Shown here: positions 8,625-15,664 of the stretch, piece by piece | How the letters are laid out: every line of letters starts with the position of its first letter | How positions within the stretch are numbered: position 1 is the stretch's first letter | Source of the DNA: Christensenella sp. UBA6345 | GTDB taxonomy: Bacteria > Bacillota > Clostridia > Christensenellales > UBA1242 | Direction of reading: 5' to 3' | NCBI GenBank assembly: GCA_002437945.1 | Contig: DJSB01000028.1 | Location: 1-27,309 of the forward strand | DNA length: 27,309 nt | Notes under the pieces: generated by a model | Databases searched by the model: none | The model's input: only the letters and a program-made list of their open reading frames with translations | What the model was told of the DNA's origin: nothing | Translations under genes and position numbers: made by a program

Positions 8625-8976
8625 ATTCAACAAAACCTAGACTAATTAATAGTGCCGAATCCACCATTTTCATTCGCCCTATATCAAGTCTTCCTATTTT
8701 TTCTTTTAATCTACGTTTATCTAATGTTCTTAACTGTTCCAATAATACTACCGAATCTTTCTTTAGTCCAAATTCGCTAGCACTTAATTCGATATGAGTA
8801 GGTATACGTGCTTTATTGATTTGGCTAGTTACAGCAGCAGCAATTATAGTAGGACTATACTTATTACCAATATCATTTTGGACTACCAAGACAGGTCTAA
8901 CACCGCCCTGTTCACTACCAATAACAGGACTTAAATCTGCATAATATAATTCTCCACGTTTAATCTCATCAATCAT
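8623..8976 (-). CDS. mazF: MazF/EndoA-type endoribonuclease toxin (117 aa)
   Basis: A sequence-specific, ribosome-independent mRNA interferase. The protein closely follows the Bacillus EndoA pattern: KRGELYYADLSPVIGSEQGG, RPVL, QNDIGN, SPT, and LLEQLRTLDK near the C-terminal half. The catalytic pair of the family maps to Arg27 (GGVRPVL) and Thr50 (AAVTSQ), both present, so the enzyme should be active. The start was set at ATG 8974-8976, where family homology begins; it overlaps the stop codon of the upstream 77-aa gene, so translation is probably coupled and no separate strong ribosome binding site is seen. An upstream in-frame start at 9012 would add 12 residues without homology. The usual ribbon-helix-helix antitoxin is not present beside it. 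Confidence 0.93.
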   Translation of the reverse strand: MIDEIKRGELYYADLSPVIGSEQGGVRPVLVVQNDIGNKYSPTIIAAAVTSQINKARIPTHIELSASEFGLKKDSVVLLEQLRTLDKRRLKEKIGRLDIGRMKMVDSALLISLGFVE

Positions 8977-9202
8977 ATCCAATCCAGTCAATATAATCAT
9001 AATAATCGGCAATAGTATTTATGTTGGATTCTGCTAACTGTATACACATATCGTTATGTTTAGTGTAAAACTCTTTAGCATTATTAACATAGTCATATAT
9101 TTTATTACTATGTTTTATATCATCTACAATGTTACTAACATAATTATTACCATTAAGATTATTAACCAAATTTTTAAGTTTAAAACAATATTCTTTATTC
9201 AT
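8969..9202 (-). CDS. Unrecognised 77-aa protein coupled to mazF (candidate antitoxin)
   Basis: A small Asn/Tyr-rich protein with an acidic aromatic tail (ADYYDYIDWIGYD). It does not show the ribbon-helix-helix or AbrB-type pattern of known MazE antitoxins. The ATG at 9200-9202 is preceded by AGGGTG (complement of 9209-9214). Its TGA stop (8969-8971) lies inside the first codons of mazF, an 8-base overlap that fits translational coupling. Position directly upstream of and overlapping the toxin is the arrangement typical of toxin-antitoxin pairs, and the acidic tail could bind the basic RNA groove of MazF, but this is inference from context only. It could also be an unrelated small protein. Confidence 0.6.
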   Translation of the reverse strand: MNKEYCFKLKNLVNNLNGNNYVSNIVDDIKHSNKIYDYVNNAKEFYTKHNDMCIQLAESNINTIADYYDYIDWIGYD

Positions 9203-9275
9203 TATAAGCACCCTAAAATTTTCTAATTTAGTGTGTGCAATATAAAAATTTTTATTTAAGAATATCAACCAACAA

Positions 9276-9325
9276 AAAAATAAGACAAATATTTTTAAGC
9301 AAACTTGCTTTATTTGTCTTATTTT
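9276..9325 (-). terminator. Terminator after the PHP-domain gene
   Basis: A long two-part stem: AAAATAAGACAAATA (9277-9291) pairs with TATTTGTCTTATTTT (9311-9325), and an inner AAGCAA/TTGCTT hairpin closes it. It is nearly symmetrical and could work in both directions. On the minus strand it ends the yigZ-recX-acpS-PHP transcript. Confidence 0.88.
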
Positions 9326-9327
9326 TA

Positions 9328-10386
9328 TTATTCAAATCTTGGTGTTTCTCTAATATCGTCAAATCTATCTATAAACCTACGGTCTAGAATAATATCTCCT
9401 TGGCGAGTATCCATAAAATTTCTTATTAAAAAACCTGGTTTTGGCACATAAGTCATTTTTTCATTATCGTAAATAAAAACCGCTTTACCTTCTGGATTTC
9501 TATCGCTATATAAATATTTAAAATCACCGTTACCAGATTTTTCTAAATTATGGCTTAAAGCATAATCATTAAGGACTTTTGTTTCTATAGGCGAATTTTG
9601 TCCATAATACACTTCAATACCATCAAAAGGAAAACCATATTCAGTCTTTACATTAAGCAAAGCATCTAAATAACTAACCGTGTTAAATTTTTTATTCATA
9701 TAACTTGGGTGAGATATGTAAATACGTCCCCTTGCTCTTCTAACACATTCAAGTATATCAGTTAGTTGTGGAATTTGAGATTGCCTAAAATATAATTTAG
9801 ATGTAGGGTCATCAAACAAACTTTTTACAAAAGTATATGCATTAGGATATTGTCCCAATATTCTTTCATACCTTGCCAATCTTTCTGGGGTCGAATGCAT
9901 ATAATCATACAATTGATAGCCCAATCCCCTATCATATCTAAAATAGTTCTTTTTAGGTACTTCTAATCCGTATTGTTTAAGAAGTTTACAAAAACTTTTA
10001 ACATCTTTTTTGATGCACTTTTCTTTAAACTTTGGGTCAAACCATTTAATACCTTCAATATACTTAATATCAAAATTAAGCATAGTCACATGAATTTGAT
10101 GTCCATTAAAATTAAACGCATATTTAGTAGGATCAGTTGCATTAACAACACAAGTAAATTCACAACCAGCAATTAACTTACCTGTATACAATTTTTTCAT
10201 TTCGCCTGATTTAATCAAACGTTGTAATACTCCGCCTTCTCTATACAATCTAATCGCATCTTGTTCAAGCAGACTTATAGCCTTGACACCATTGGCTTCG
10301 GCTAAAGCAAGTACTCGTCTTACGGCATCAATATTATTTGCATATCCGTCCATATGCACATTTAAGTCACTTTTAATCCCGTCCAT
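9328..10386 (-). CDS. PHP-domain protein with altered metal-site residues (352 aa)
   Basis: Resembles the PHP (polymerase and histidinol phosphatase) metal-dependent phosphoesterase fold, by order of motifs: DLNVHMDG near residue 7, AISLLEQD at 37-43, GCEFT (Glu76), a His-containing strand (His99), ISHPS (His226), and GNGDF at 286-289. Several canonical ligands are changed: the HxH of motif 1 reads NxH, the DH of motif 2 reads EQ, and the DxH of the last motif reads DxK (Lys290). Glu76, His99 and His226 remain. The protein may therefore be inactive, use fewer metals, or serve another role. The start was set at ATG 10384-10386 with AAGGA seven bases upstream; the in-frame TTG upstream lies against that site. 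It is the last gene of the yigZ-recX-acpS run, 10 bases after acpS. Confidence 0.75.
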   Translation of the reverse strand: MDGIKSDLNVHMDGYANNIDAVRRVLALAEANGVKAISLLEQDAIRLYREGGVLQRLIKSGEMKKLYTGKLIAGCEFTCVVNATDPTKYAFNFNGHQIHVTMLNFDIKYIEGIKWFDPKFKEKCIKKDVKSFCKLLKQYGLEVPKKNYFRYDRGLGYQLYDYMHSTPERLARYERILGQYPNAYTFVKSLFDDPTSKLYFRQSQIPQLTDILECVRRARGRIYISHPSYMNKKFNTVSYLDALLNVKTEYGFPFDGIEVYYGQNSPIETKVLNDYALSHNLEKSGNGDFKYLYSDRNPEGKAVFIYDNEKMTYVPKPGFLIRNFMDTRQGDIILDRRFIDRFDDIRETPRFE

Positions 10387-10396
10387 AAACAATCCT

Positions 10397-10762
10397 TTAC
10401 ATTAAAATACATACGGCAGAACTAACAGTATGAGTATGAGTTATATTAATCTGCCATTCTTTATAACCCATAATATTAACAACTTTTTTTGCACTATCAC
10501 TTAATTTTAAATATGGTTTACCATTTTTATCATGATTAACTTCTATCTCATTAAGTGGAATACCGCCACCAATACCAATACCCAAGGCTTTCAAAAATGC
10601 TTCTTTAGCACAATACAAACCTGCAAGTCTCATAGTTTTATTAACTGTTAAATTGCAATACTTTGCTTCATAATCAGTAAAAAATTTTGATAAAAATCTT
10701 TCGTTATCAACAAACTTTTGCATTCTCACAATATCCAATGAATCTATACCTACTGCTAACAT
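10397..10762 (-). CDS. acpS: Holo-[acyl-carrier-protein] synthase (121 aa)
   Basis: Transfers 4'-phosphopantetheine from coenzyme A to apo-ACP, activating the carrier for fatty-acid synthesis in the cytoplasm. The family motifs are present: GIDSLDIVRM at residues 5-14 (Asp7 as magnesium ligand) and YCAKEAFLKALG at 50-61 (Glu54). The C-terminal ITHTHTVSSAV strand is also typical. The length is normal. The ATG (10760-10762) overlaps the recX stop by one base (TAATG), indicating coupled translation, and the stop overlaps the ribosome binding site of the next gene. Confidence 0.94.
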   Translation of the reverse strand: MLAVGIDSLDIVRMQKFVDNERFLSKFFTDYEAKYCNLTVNKTMRLAGLYCAKEAFLKALGIGIGGGIPLNEIEVNHDKNGKPYLKLSDSAKKVVNIMGYKEWQINITHTHTVSSAVCILM

Positions 10763-11370
10763 TATTCTCCTTTTATACTCCTTACTACGCTATTAACTTC
10801 GTCATAACTAAACCCTTTAGACAATAAATGTCTATATAGTTTTGCCATATTATCTTGATTAATTTCTTTATTCTTCATATATTTTTGTGCAAGTGTTAGT
10901 ATAGATTGTGTATCACTTTCAAACTCTTGCATCACTTCATCTATATCTTTTTCGCTTATACCTTTTTGTCTTAAATTATTAATTATCTTTAACTTACCAT
11001 ATTTATTTTTTACGCTCTTAACATAAATAGTCGCATAGTTAATATCGTTAATATAATTGTATTCACTTAATTTATCTATAACATAATCAACTATATTTTT
11101 ACTATACCCTTTATCATTAAGATAAGTACGCATCTGTCGTCTAGTTTTTAAATTTTTACCAAGTAATGTAACCGCTTTATTAAGTGCTTGGCCTTTCTCA
11201 TTTTCAAACACTAATTTTTCTAACTGTTCATCGCTTATTTCTGTATTTACTTTTAAATGGTTAAGCATAGCAAGTTCTAAAGAACAGCCCAATTTGAATT
11301 CACCATCTAAAAATATATTAACTCGGTCTTTATTCTTTGTTTGTGGTTCTATTTTTGTAATTAATGACAT
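10762..11370 (-). CDS. recX: RecX-family regulator of RecA (202 aa)
   Basis: RecX modulates RecA filament growth in recombination and SOS repair. The protein has the typical layout: an N-terminal beta segment, then tandem three-helix modules with the family phrases TRRQMRTYLNDKGYS near 96-110 and YINDINYATIYV near 126-137. It is slightly longer than enterobacterial RecX, as usual in Firmicutes. The ribosome binding site AAGGGTG lies in the end of yigZ, and the start is one base after the yigZ stop. recA itself is not in the window. Confidence 0.88.
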   Translation of the reverse strand: MSLITKIEPQTKNKDRVNIFLDGEFKLGCSLELAMLNHLKVNTEISDEQLEKLVFENEKGQALNKAVTLLGKNLKTRRQMRTYLNDKGYSKNIVDYVIDKLSEYNYINDINYATIYVKSVKNKYGKLKIINNLRQKGISEKDIDEVMQEFESDTQSILTLAQKYMKNKEINQDNMAKLYRHLLSKGFSYDEVNSVVRSIKGE

Positions 11371-11371
11371 A

Positions 11372-11941
11372 TTACACCCTTATAATTCTGTTACCGATTA
11401 CCACTGCACCATTAATACAAACTGGATTGATGGCGGTAAACTCAACTTGAATATTACTTGAATAATTAATCTTAACATCTATAATGCTGGGATTATTTTT
11501 AATCGAATTTATAGTATTTTCTTCACCATAATTAACAATTAATCTATAATCAGTAGCATTAACAATTTCGGCTGATTGGCTTAATTCGATAGTACTAGAA
11601 GCAGTTTCGCTATATGCTCTTACAAGCCCACCAGCGCCCAACTTTACTCCACCAAAATATCTAACCACAACTACTAATACATTATTAAGTTTTTGTTTCT
11701 TTATAACATCTAGTATTGGAACTCCTGCAGTACCTTGTGGCTCGCCATCATCACTAGCCTTTTCGTTGGAATTAATAACATAAGCATAACATACATGTGT
11801 GGCTTTTTTGTGAAGAACTTTAAGATTTTTTAATATCTGCGTAGCACTTTCAACATTCTCACAAAAGTATGTGTAGCCTATAAATTTAGACTTTTTTATT
11901 TCTATTAAATTTTCTTTATCGTATTTAATAGTCTTCGCCAT
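11372..11941 (-). CDS. YigZ/IMPACT-family protein (189 aa)
   Basis: A conserved cytoplasmic protein of the UPF0029/IMPACT N-terminal family, whose biochemical role in bacteria is not settled. The diagnostic stretches are KKSKFIGY (16-23), DDGEPQGTAGVPIL (64-77) and RYFGGVKLGAGGLVRAY (94-110). The second, ferredoxin-like, domain follows to the end at normal length. It leads a tight run with recX, acpS and the PHP gene. There is no Shine-Dalgarno sequence before the ATG at 11939-11941; instead an extended -10 box ends seven bases upstream, so translation may start at the 5' end of the mRNA. Confidence 0.92.
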   Translation of the reverse strand: MAKTIKYDKENLIEIKKSKFIGYTYFCENVESATQILKNLKVLHKKATHVCYAYVINSNEKASDDGEPQGTAGVPILDVIKKQKLNNVLVVVVRYFGGVKLGAGGLVRAYSETASSTIELSQSAEIVNATDYRLIVNYGEENTINSIKNNPSIIDVKINYSSNIQVEFTAINPVCINGAVVIGNRIIRV

Positions 11942-11948
11942 ATATTTA

Positions 11949-11957
11949 AGTATATCA
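11949..11957 (-). promoter_or_regulatory. Extended -10 promoter immediately before yigZ
   Basis: On the minus strand TGA-TATACT (TGA from 11955-11957, TATACT from 11949-11954) is an extended -10 element, with no good -35. It is seven bases from the ATG, which places the transcription start at or very near the A of the start codon. Confidence 0.5.
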
Positions 11958-11970
11958 TATCTTTAAAAAA

Positions 11971-12021
11971 TTAAAAAAAGAAAAGCAATAAAAAGTTTAA
12001 CAACCAATTATTGTTTTTCTT
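11971..12021 (-). terminator. Terminator after metK
   Basis: A 14-bp stem of 11978-11991 with 12008-12021 (one G-U pair) has a 16-base loop. On the minus strand it is followed by about seven T. It begins 26 bases past the metK stop. Confidence 0.85.
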
Positions 12022-12047
12022 CTATTTAATACTATCTAGTAACAATC

Positions 12048-13139
12048 TTACATCTTAAGGTCAATTATCTTTTCCCAAGGAAAATCTCTACCAAAATGTC
12101 CATAGCAAGCAGTTTTTGCATATATTGGACTATTAAGTCCCAACTCATCAATCATATGTTGTGGGTGAAAATCAAAGTTTTTATTTACTATATCATATAT
12201 GGTATCCAACTTAACTTTTTCAGTACCAAAAGTGTTAATATTAAGACTTATAGGGTCTGTTAAACCAAAGCCATAACTAATCTGTATTTCCACTTCACTG
12301 GCAAGGTCATGGGCTACTATATTTTTTGCTACATACCTTAAATAATATGCGGCACTTCTATCTACCTTTGTAGAGTTTTTCGAACTAAAACAACCACCAC
12401 CAACATGTCCTACTCCACCATAAGTATCTACAACAATTTTACGTCCTACACAACCACTATCACCATAACTTCCCCATATAGTAAATTGTCCGCCCGCATT
12501 AATAAGTATAAGTGGATCATCTACATATTCACTATATTCGCCCAATATTGGATTAACTACTTCAGTTTTTATATATTCTCTTAATTGATTCAATTGAAAA
12601 TCTTTACTATGCGAAACAGAAAGTAATATAGTATTAATACGTTTTGGTTGATTATTATCATATTCAATACTAACTTGGCTTTTTGCATCTGCGAATAGTA
12701 AATTATTGTTTAATCTTACTTTTTCATATTGTTGCATAAGACGTGTGGCTATGGTTATAGGTAGTGGCATATATTCTTTAGTATCACTACAAGCATACCC
12801 ATATATAATACCTTGGTCGTTAGCGGTTACTTCTTCTTTATCTACCGCATTATTAATATCGGGAGATTGAATGGATATTTCTTTTATAATCTCAAAAGTA
12901 CTACTATTATACCCTACATAATCAAGTACCTTTCTTGCAATTCCTTCATAATCAATATTTGCATTCGTTGTTGCTTCGCCATATATAAACAACTTATTGT
13001 TTTTTATAGCACATTCAACTGCCATCTGTGATTTAGGGTCTTGTTTAAGTGCTTCATCTAAAAAACTATCAGCAATAACATCACAGGTTTTGTCTGGGTG
13101 TCCAATATTTACACTCTCACTTGTAATAATTTTTTTCAT
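12048..13139 (-). CDS. metK: S-adenosylmethionine synthetase, divergent (363 aa)
   Basis: Makes S-adenosylmethionine from methionine and ATP in the cytoplasm. Landmarks: TSESVNIGHPDK (residues 6-17), KSQV near 153, GRKIVVDTYGG (232-242), GGGCFSSKNSTKVDRSAAY (247-265) and a C-terminal YGHFGRDFPWEK. It is divergent: SEGHPDK reads NIGHPDK, the GDQG loop reads NDQG (107-110), and GKD reads SKN (253-255). It is also shorter than the usual 380-400 residues. The lysines of the GKDPTK-type loop (254, 258) and Asp260 are kept, so activity is likely. The ATG at 13137-13139 has AAGGAT six bases upstream. Expression is controlled by the SAM-I riboswitch directly upstream. Confidence 0.92.
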   Translation of the reverse strand: MKKIITSESVNIGHPDKTCDVIADSFLDEALKQDPKSQMAVECAIKNNKLFIYGEATTNANIDYEGIARKVLDYVGYNSSTFEIIKEISIQSPDINNAVDKEEVTANDQGIIYGYACSDTKEYMPLPITIATRLMQQYEKVRLNNNLLFADAKSQVSIEYDNNQPKRINTILLSVSHSKDFQLNQLREYIKTEVVNPILGEYSEYVDDPLILINAGGQFTIWGSYGDSGCVGRKIVVDTYGGVGHVGGGCFSSKNSTKVDRSAAYYLRYVAKNIVAHDLASEVEIQISYGFGLTDPISLNINTFGTEKVKLDTIYDIVNKNFDFHPQHMIDELGLNSPIYAKTACYGHFGRDFPWEKIIDLKM

Positions 13140-13181
13140 TTTTTATCCTTTATATAATATTATTATTTCCATAAAGGGATT

Positions 13182-13314
13182 AAAAAAATCCCATCGTAAC
13201 CGATGGGATTATCCACATTATTTATCTCCCATCGCATCAGCCTTTAGCACCTTGGCATACGCTAGGTTGCTGTGTGGTCATAGGGGCTGTCCCTTACACA
13301 CTCTTTATGGATAA
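13182..13314 (-). promoter_or_regulatory. SAM-I (S-box) riboswitch with transcription terminator, upstream of metK
   Basis: On the minus strand the aptamer opens with TTATCCATAAAGAG, then GGGAC-AGCCC-TATGA, CACACAGCAACC and AAGGTGCTAA, the conserved S-box core. P2 pairs GTGTG with CACAC, and P3 pairs ACCT with AGGT around an inner GC stem. P1 can close as TTATCCA/TGGATAA (13308-13314 with 13209-13215). Next is a perfect terminator, ATCCCATCG/CGATGGGAT with a GTTA loop (13188-13209) and seven U. CGATGGGA just before P1 can instead pair with TCCCATCG as the antiterminator. SAM binding should switch metK off. The P4 helix is weak or missing. Confidence 0.92.
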
Positions 13315-13318
13315 CTAA

Positions 13319-13347
13319 ATATTACAATAATTAAATATATTTGTCAA
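13319..13347 (-). promoter_or_regulatory. Promoter of the metK riboswitch transcript
   Basis: On the minus strand a consensus -35 TTGACA (13342-13347) overlaps the idi stop codon. A 17-base spacer leads to a weak -10 TAATAT (13319-13324). The start would fall near 13312, at the first bases of the aptamer's P1. This suggests metK is also read from its own promoter, apart from the upstream idi. Confidence 0.5.
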
Positions 13348-13868
13348 TTGATATTTTTAATATACAATGCCACTTTAGGAGCACATATTATAAACCAACT
13401 TGCAAAGTCCTGTGGAGAAGATACTAATGCTTTATTTAACTCATTAATACTAATCCATTTATACTCACTTGCTTCTTCGGTATTCAACTTGATTTCGTCA
13501 TTATATTTACCAAGTAACACATGGTCAAGTTCATACTCAAATAATTCATCATTAAACTTATGCATATAAGTAAATGTAAACAATTCTTTTAAATCGGTAG
13601 ATATACCCAACTCTTCAATAAGTCTATTTTTAGCAGATAATATTATATTTTCATATTTTTGTGAGTGTGAACAACAAGCATTAGCCCATAATCCACCACT
13701 ATGATATTTATTATCAGCACGCTTTTGTATTAATATTTCTTTATTGTCATTATATAAAAACACACTAAACGCACGATGCAATATAGGTAATTTATGAGCA
13801 TCTGTTTTTGATATTTTCCCTAATTGATTATCAAAAATATCTACTTTTACTAGACTGTTTCTAATCAT
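13344..13868 (-). CDS. idi: Isopentenyl-diphosphate delta-isomerase, type 1 (174 aa)
   Basis: Interconverts IPP and DMAPP for isoprenoid synthesis. It is the Nudix-fold type 1 enzyme, not the flavin type 2. Landmarks: His25 and His31 of the metal site, LHRAFSVFLYN (30-40), the catalytic Cys in ANACCSHS (Cys66 of 62-69) with His68, the Nudix-like RLIEELGI (82-89), and the paired Glu111/Glu113 of LFEYELDHVLLG. The usual Pro after SH is Ser here. It starts with ATG and an AGGAGT ribosome binding site. It sits between mnmA (59 bases upstream) and metK, all co-directional, and no terminator separates mnmA from idi. Confidence 0.9.
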   Translation of the reverse strand: MIRNSLVKVDIFDNQLGKISKTDAHKLPILHRAFSVFLYNDNKEILIQKRADNKYHSGGLWANACCSHSQKYENIILSAKNRLIEELGISTDLKELFTFTYMHKFNDELFEYELDHVLLGKYNDEIKLNTEEASEYKWISINELNKALVSSPQDFASWFIICAPKVALYIKNIN

Positions 13869-13927
13869 ACCAACTCCTATAATTGTTTATTTAATTATTA
13901 TGTTGCTTAATTAGTATATATACATTT

Positions 13928-15004
13928 TTATTTTATAACTTCTTCTATTATGCCACCACCTAGACAATTAGTCTCGGTGTAGAACACTACAAATTGTCCC
14001 GGAGTAACGGCTCTCTGTGGTTCAAAAAATTGAACATATACTCTGTCTTTTTCTATCTTCACTTTAACTTTTTGGTCTGTTTGACGATACCTAAATTTTG
14101 CATAACATACAAATTCTTTTTCTTCCGGTTCAAAAGGTATCCAATTAACTTTATAAGTAACCAAGGCTTTAGACATAAGCGGACTTTCATCACCATGACT
14201 TACTATTAATCTATTGTTTTTAACATCTTTGTCTACAACAAACCATCTACCACCATCAGTACCTTTTACACCACCGACATTAAGTCCCCTACGTTGTCCC
14301 AATGTGTAATACATAACGCCATCATGTTTACCTACAACATTACCATCAAGGTCTACAATATCTCCTTTTTTGGCAGGAATATATGTTTTTAAAAATTGTC
14401 TAAATTTACGTTCACCTATAAAGCATATGCCTGTACTATCTTTTTTCTCGGCAGTAACAAACCCATATTTTTCAGCAATTTTTCTAACATCTGGTTTTTC
14501 CATCTTACCTAGTGGGAACAACACCTTTTCCAATTGTTTTTGATTAAGTTGGTTAAGAAAATATGTCTGGTCTTTATTTTGGTCAACAGCCTTTAATAGT
14601 CTATGAACACCATCTTTATGTTCAATATCACAATAATGTCCAGTGGCTATATAATCAGCACCCATCTTTAAAGCATATTCCAAGAACGGCCCAAATTTAA
14701 TCTCCCTATTACATAAAACATCAGGATTGGGAGTACGTCCCGCTTTATATTCTCTTATAAAGTATGAAAAAACTCTATCCATATATTCTTTAGCAAAATT
14801 AACCGAATAATATGGAATACCTAATTTATTACATACTCTTTTTACATCTTCCCAATCTTGAGCGGCAGTACAACAACCATCTTCATCATCTTCTTCCCAA
14901 TTATGCATAAATAGTCCTATGACATTGTACCCCTGTTCTTTTAAAAGTGCAGCAGCAACCGAACTATCTACACCACCACTCATACCAACAACAACTGTTT
15001 TCAT
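13928..15004 (-). CDS. mnmA: tRNA-specific 2-thiouridylase MnmA (358 aa)
   Basis: Catalyses the 2-thiolation of U34 in the anticodon of tRNAs for Lys, Glu and Gln, taking sulfur from a persulfide relay. The ATP-pyrophosphatase loop SGGVDSS is at residues 9-15. The two conserved catalytic cysteines are Cys98 in PDVLCN and Cys194 in STGICFIG. The PNPDVLCNREIKFG and GQRRGLNVGG blocks and the C-terminal RYRQTDQKV domain are all present, at normal length. The start was set at ATG 15002-15004, with AAGGTG just upstream; a GTG two codons earlier lies inside that site. A 46-base intergenic hairpin separates it from the zinc-ribbon gene. Confidence 0.95.
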   Translation of the reverse strand: MKTVVVGMSGGVDSSVAAALLKEQGYNVIGLFMHNWEEDDEDGCCTAAQDWEDVKRVCNKLGIPYYSVNFAKEYMDRVFSYFIREYKAGRTPNPDVLCNREIKFGPFLEYALKMGADYIATGHYCDIEHKDGVHRLLKAVDQNKDQTYFLNQLNQKQLEKVLFPLGKMEKPDVRKIAEKYGFVTAEKKDSTGICFIGERKFRQFLKTYIPAKKGDIVDLDGNVVGKHDGVMYYTLGQRRGLNVGGVKGTDGGRWFVVDKDVKNNRLIVSHGDESPLMSKALVTYKVNWIPFEPEEKEFVCYAKFRYRQTDQKVKVKIEKDRVYVQFFEPQRAVTPGQFVVFYTETNCLGGGIIEEVIK

Positions 15005-15023
15005 ATTCACCTTACACTTAAGT

Positions 15024-15049
15024 AAAGTCAGTACATATGTACCGACTTT
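15024..15049 (-). other. Hairpin between the TM2-type gene and mnmA
   Basis: On the minus strand AAAGTCGGTAC pairs with GTACTGACTTT (one G-U pair; 15039-15049 with 15024-15034) around a 4-base loop. The stem is strong but no U-run follows, so it is at best a weak terminator or a processing or stability element inside a shared transcript. Confidence 0.5.
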
Positions 15050-15056
15050 AATATTT

Positions 15057-15554
15057 CTATTTTTTTAAACTATGATGCCTAATATTAATTTCTTCTTTAG
15101 GCAAAACTACTGGAACTTTATATGTCTTAAATATCAATGCTACAATATCAGCAATCCAGAAAAGCATATCTACTATCATCAAATATGATGCAAGAGTAAG
15201 TAGTGTACCCCAAAACTTTAAATTACCCCATGCATAAGTTTTTGCACAATAATCAAAGATAGCAGTTAATAAAGTAAGTCCTGACGCAATAGCACAGAAT
15301 GTACCTTTAACAACTCTACCAATATAATAATAACCTACTCCAAACCAACCTAATAATATAGTAAACAAAGCTAGTTTTGGTTTATTAACATCTTGTGGAA
15401 TATCAGTAGTATAACAAACATCTTTATAACGTTTTTCTTTAAATGCTTTCTTGGCTTCTTTATTGCTAGCAGTCAAAACCTGTTCACTAGTAACATTACA
15501 GTATTTACAGATTTTGCCATCAACCATTTTAGCCCCACAAACTGGACATCTCAT
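15057..15554 (-). CDS. Zinc-ribbon, TM2-type membrane protein (165 aa)
   Basis: An N-terminal zinc ribbon with CxxC pairs (Cys3/Cys6 and Cys16/Cys19) is followed by a charged linker to about residue 58. The membrane part has three hydrophobic segments, at about 60-79, 83-103 and 115-142. The first has the GWFGVGYYYIGR pattern of TM2-domain proteins. The function of this class is not well known. The ATG has AAGGGG seven bases upstream, and a good promoter (15587-15615) lies just above. Its 3' end is separated from mnmA by a hairpin without a U-run, so the two may share a transcript. Confidence 0.75.
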   Translation of the reverse strand: MRCPVCGAKMVDGKICKYCNVTSEQVLTASNKEAKKAFKEKRYKDVCYTTDIPQDVNKPKLALFTILLGWFGVGYYYIGRVVKGTFCAIASGLTLLTAIFDYCAKTYAWGNLKFWGTLLTLASYLMIVDMLFWIADIVALIFKTYKVPVVLPKEEINIRHHSLKK

Positions 15555-15586
15555 ATCAAGACCCCTTTTATTATAAATATATATTA

Positions 15587-15615
15587 AGTATATACAAATA
15601 TTAACTTTTTTTCAA
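15587..15615 (-). promoter_or_regulatory. Promoter of the zinc-ribbon/TM2 gene
   Basis: On the minus strand: -35 TTGAAA (15610-15615), a 17-base spacer, and -10 TATACT (15587-15592). Five of six bases match consensus in each box. Confidence 0.65.
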
Positions 15616-15623
15616 TAAAAATG

Positions 15624-15660
15624 CTTTAAAAAAACAGACACTTTTAATGTCTGCTTTTAT
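15624..15660 (-). terminator. Terminator after the GAPDH gene
   Basis: CAGACA (15635-15640) pairs with TGTCTG (15648-15653), extended by a G-U pair and A/T pairs. On the minus strand it is followed by a run of about seven T. Confidence 0.8.
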
Positions 15661-15664
15661 TAAT

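Noticed and set aside
13209..13217. Sequence TTATCCACA, identical to a DnaA box
   Set aside because: It is the plus-strand image of the riboswitch P1 arm; there is no cluster of further boxes nor AT-rich unwinding region arranged as in an origin.
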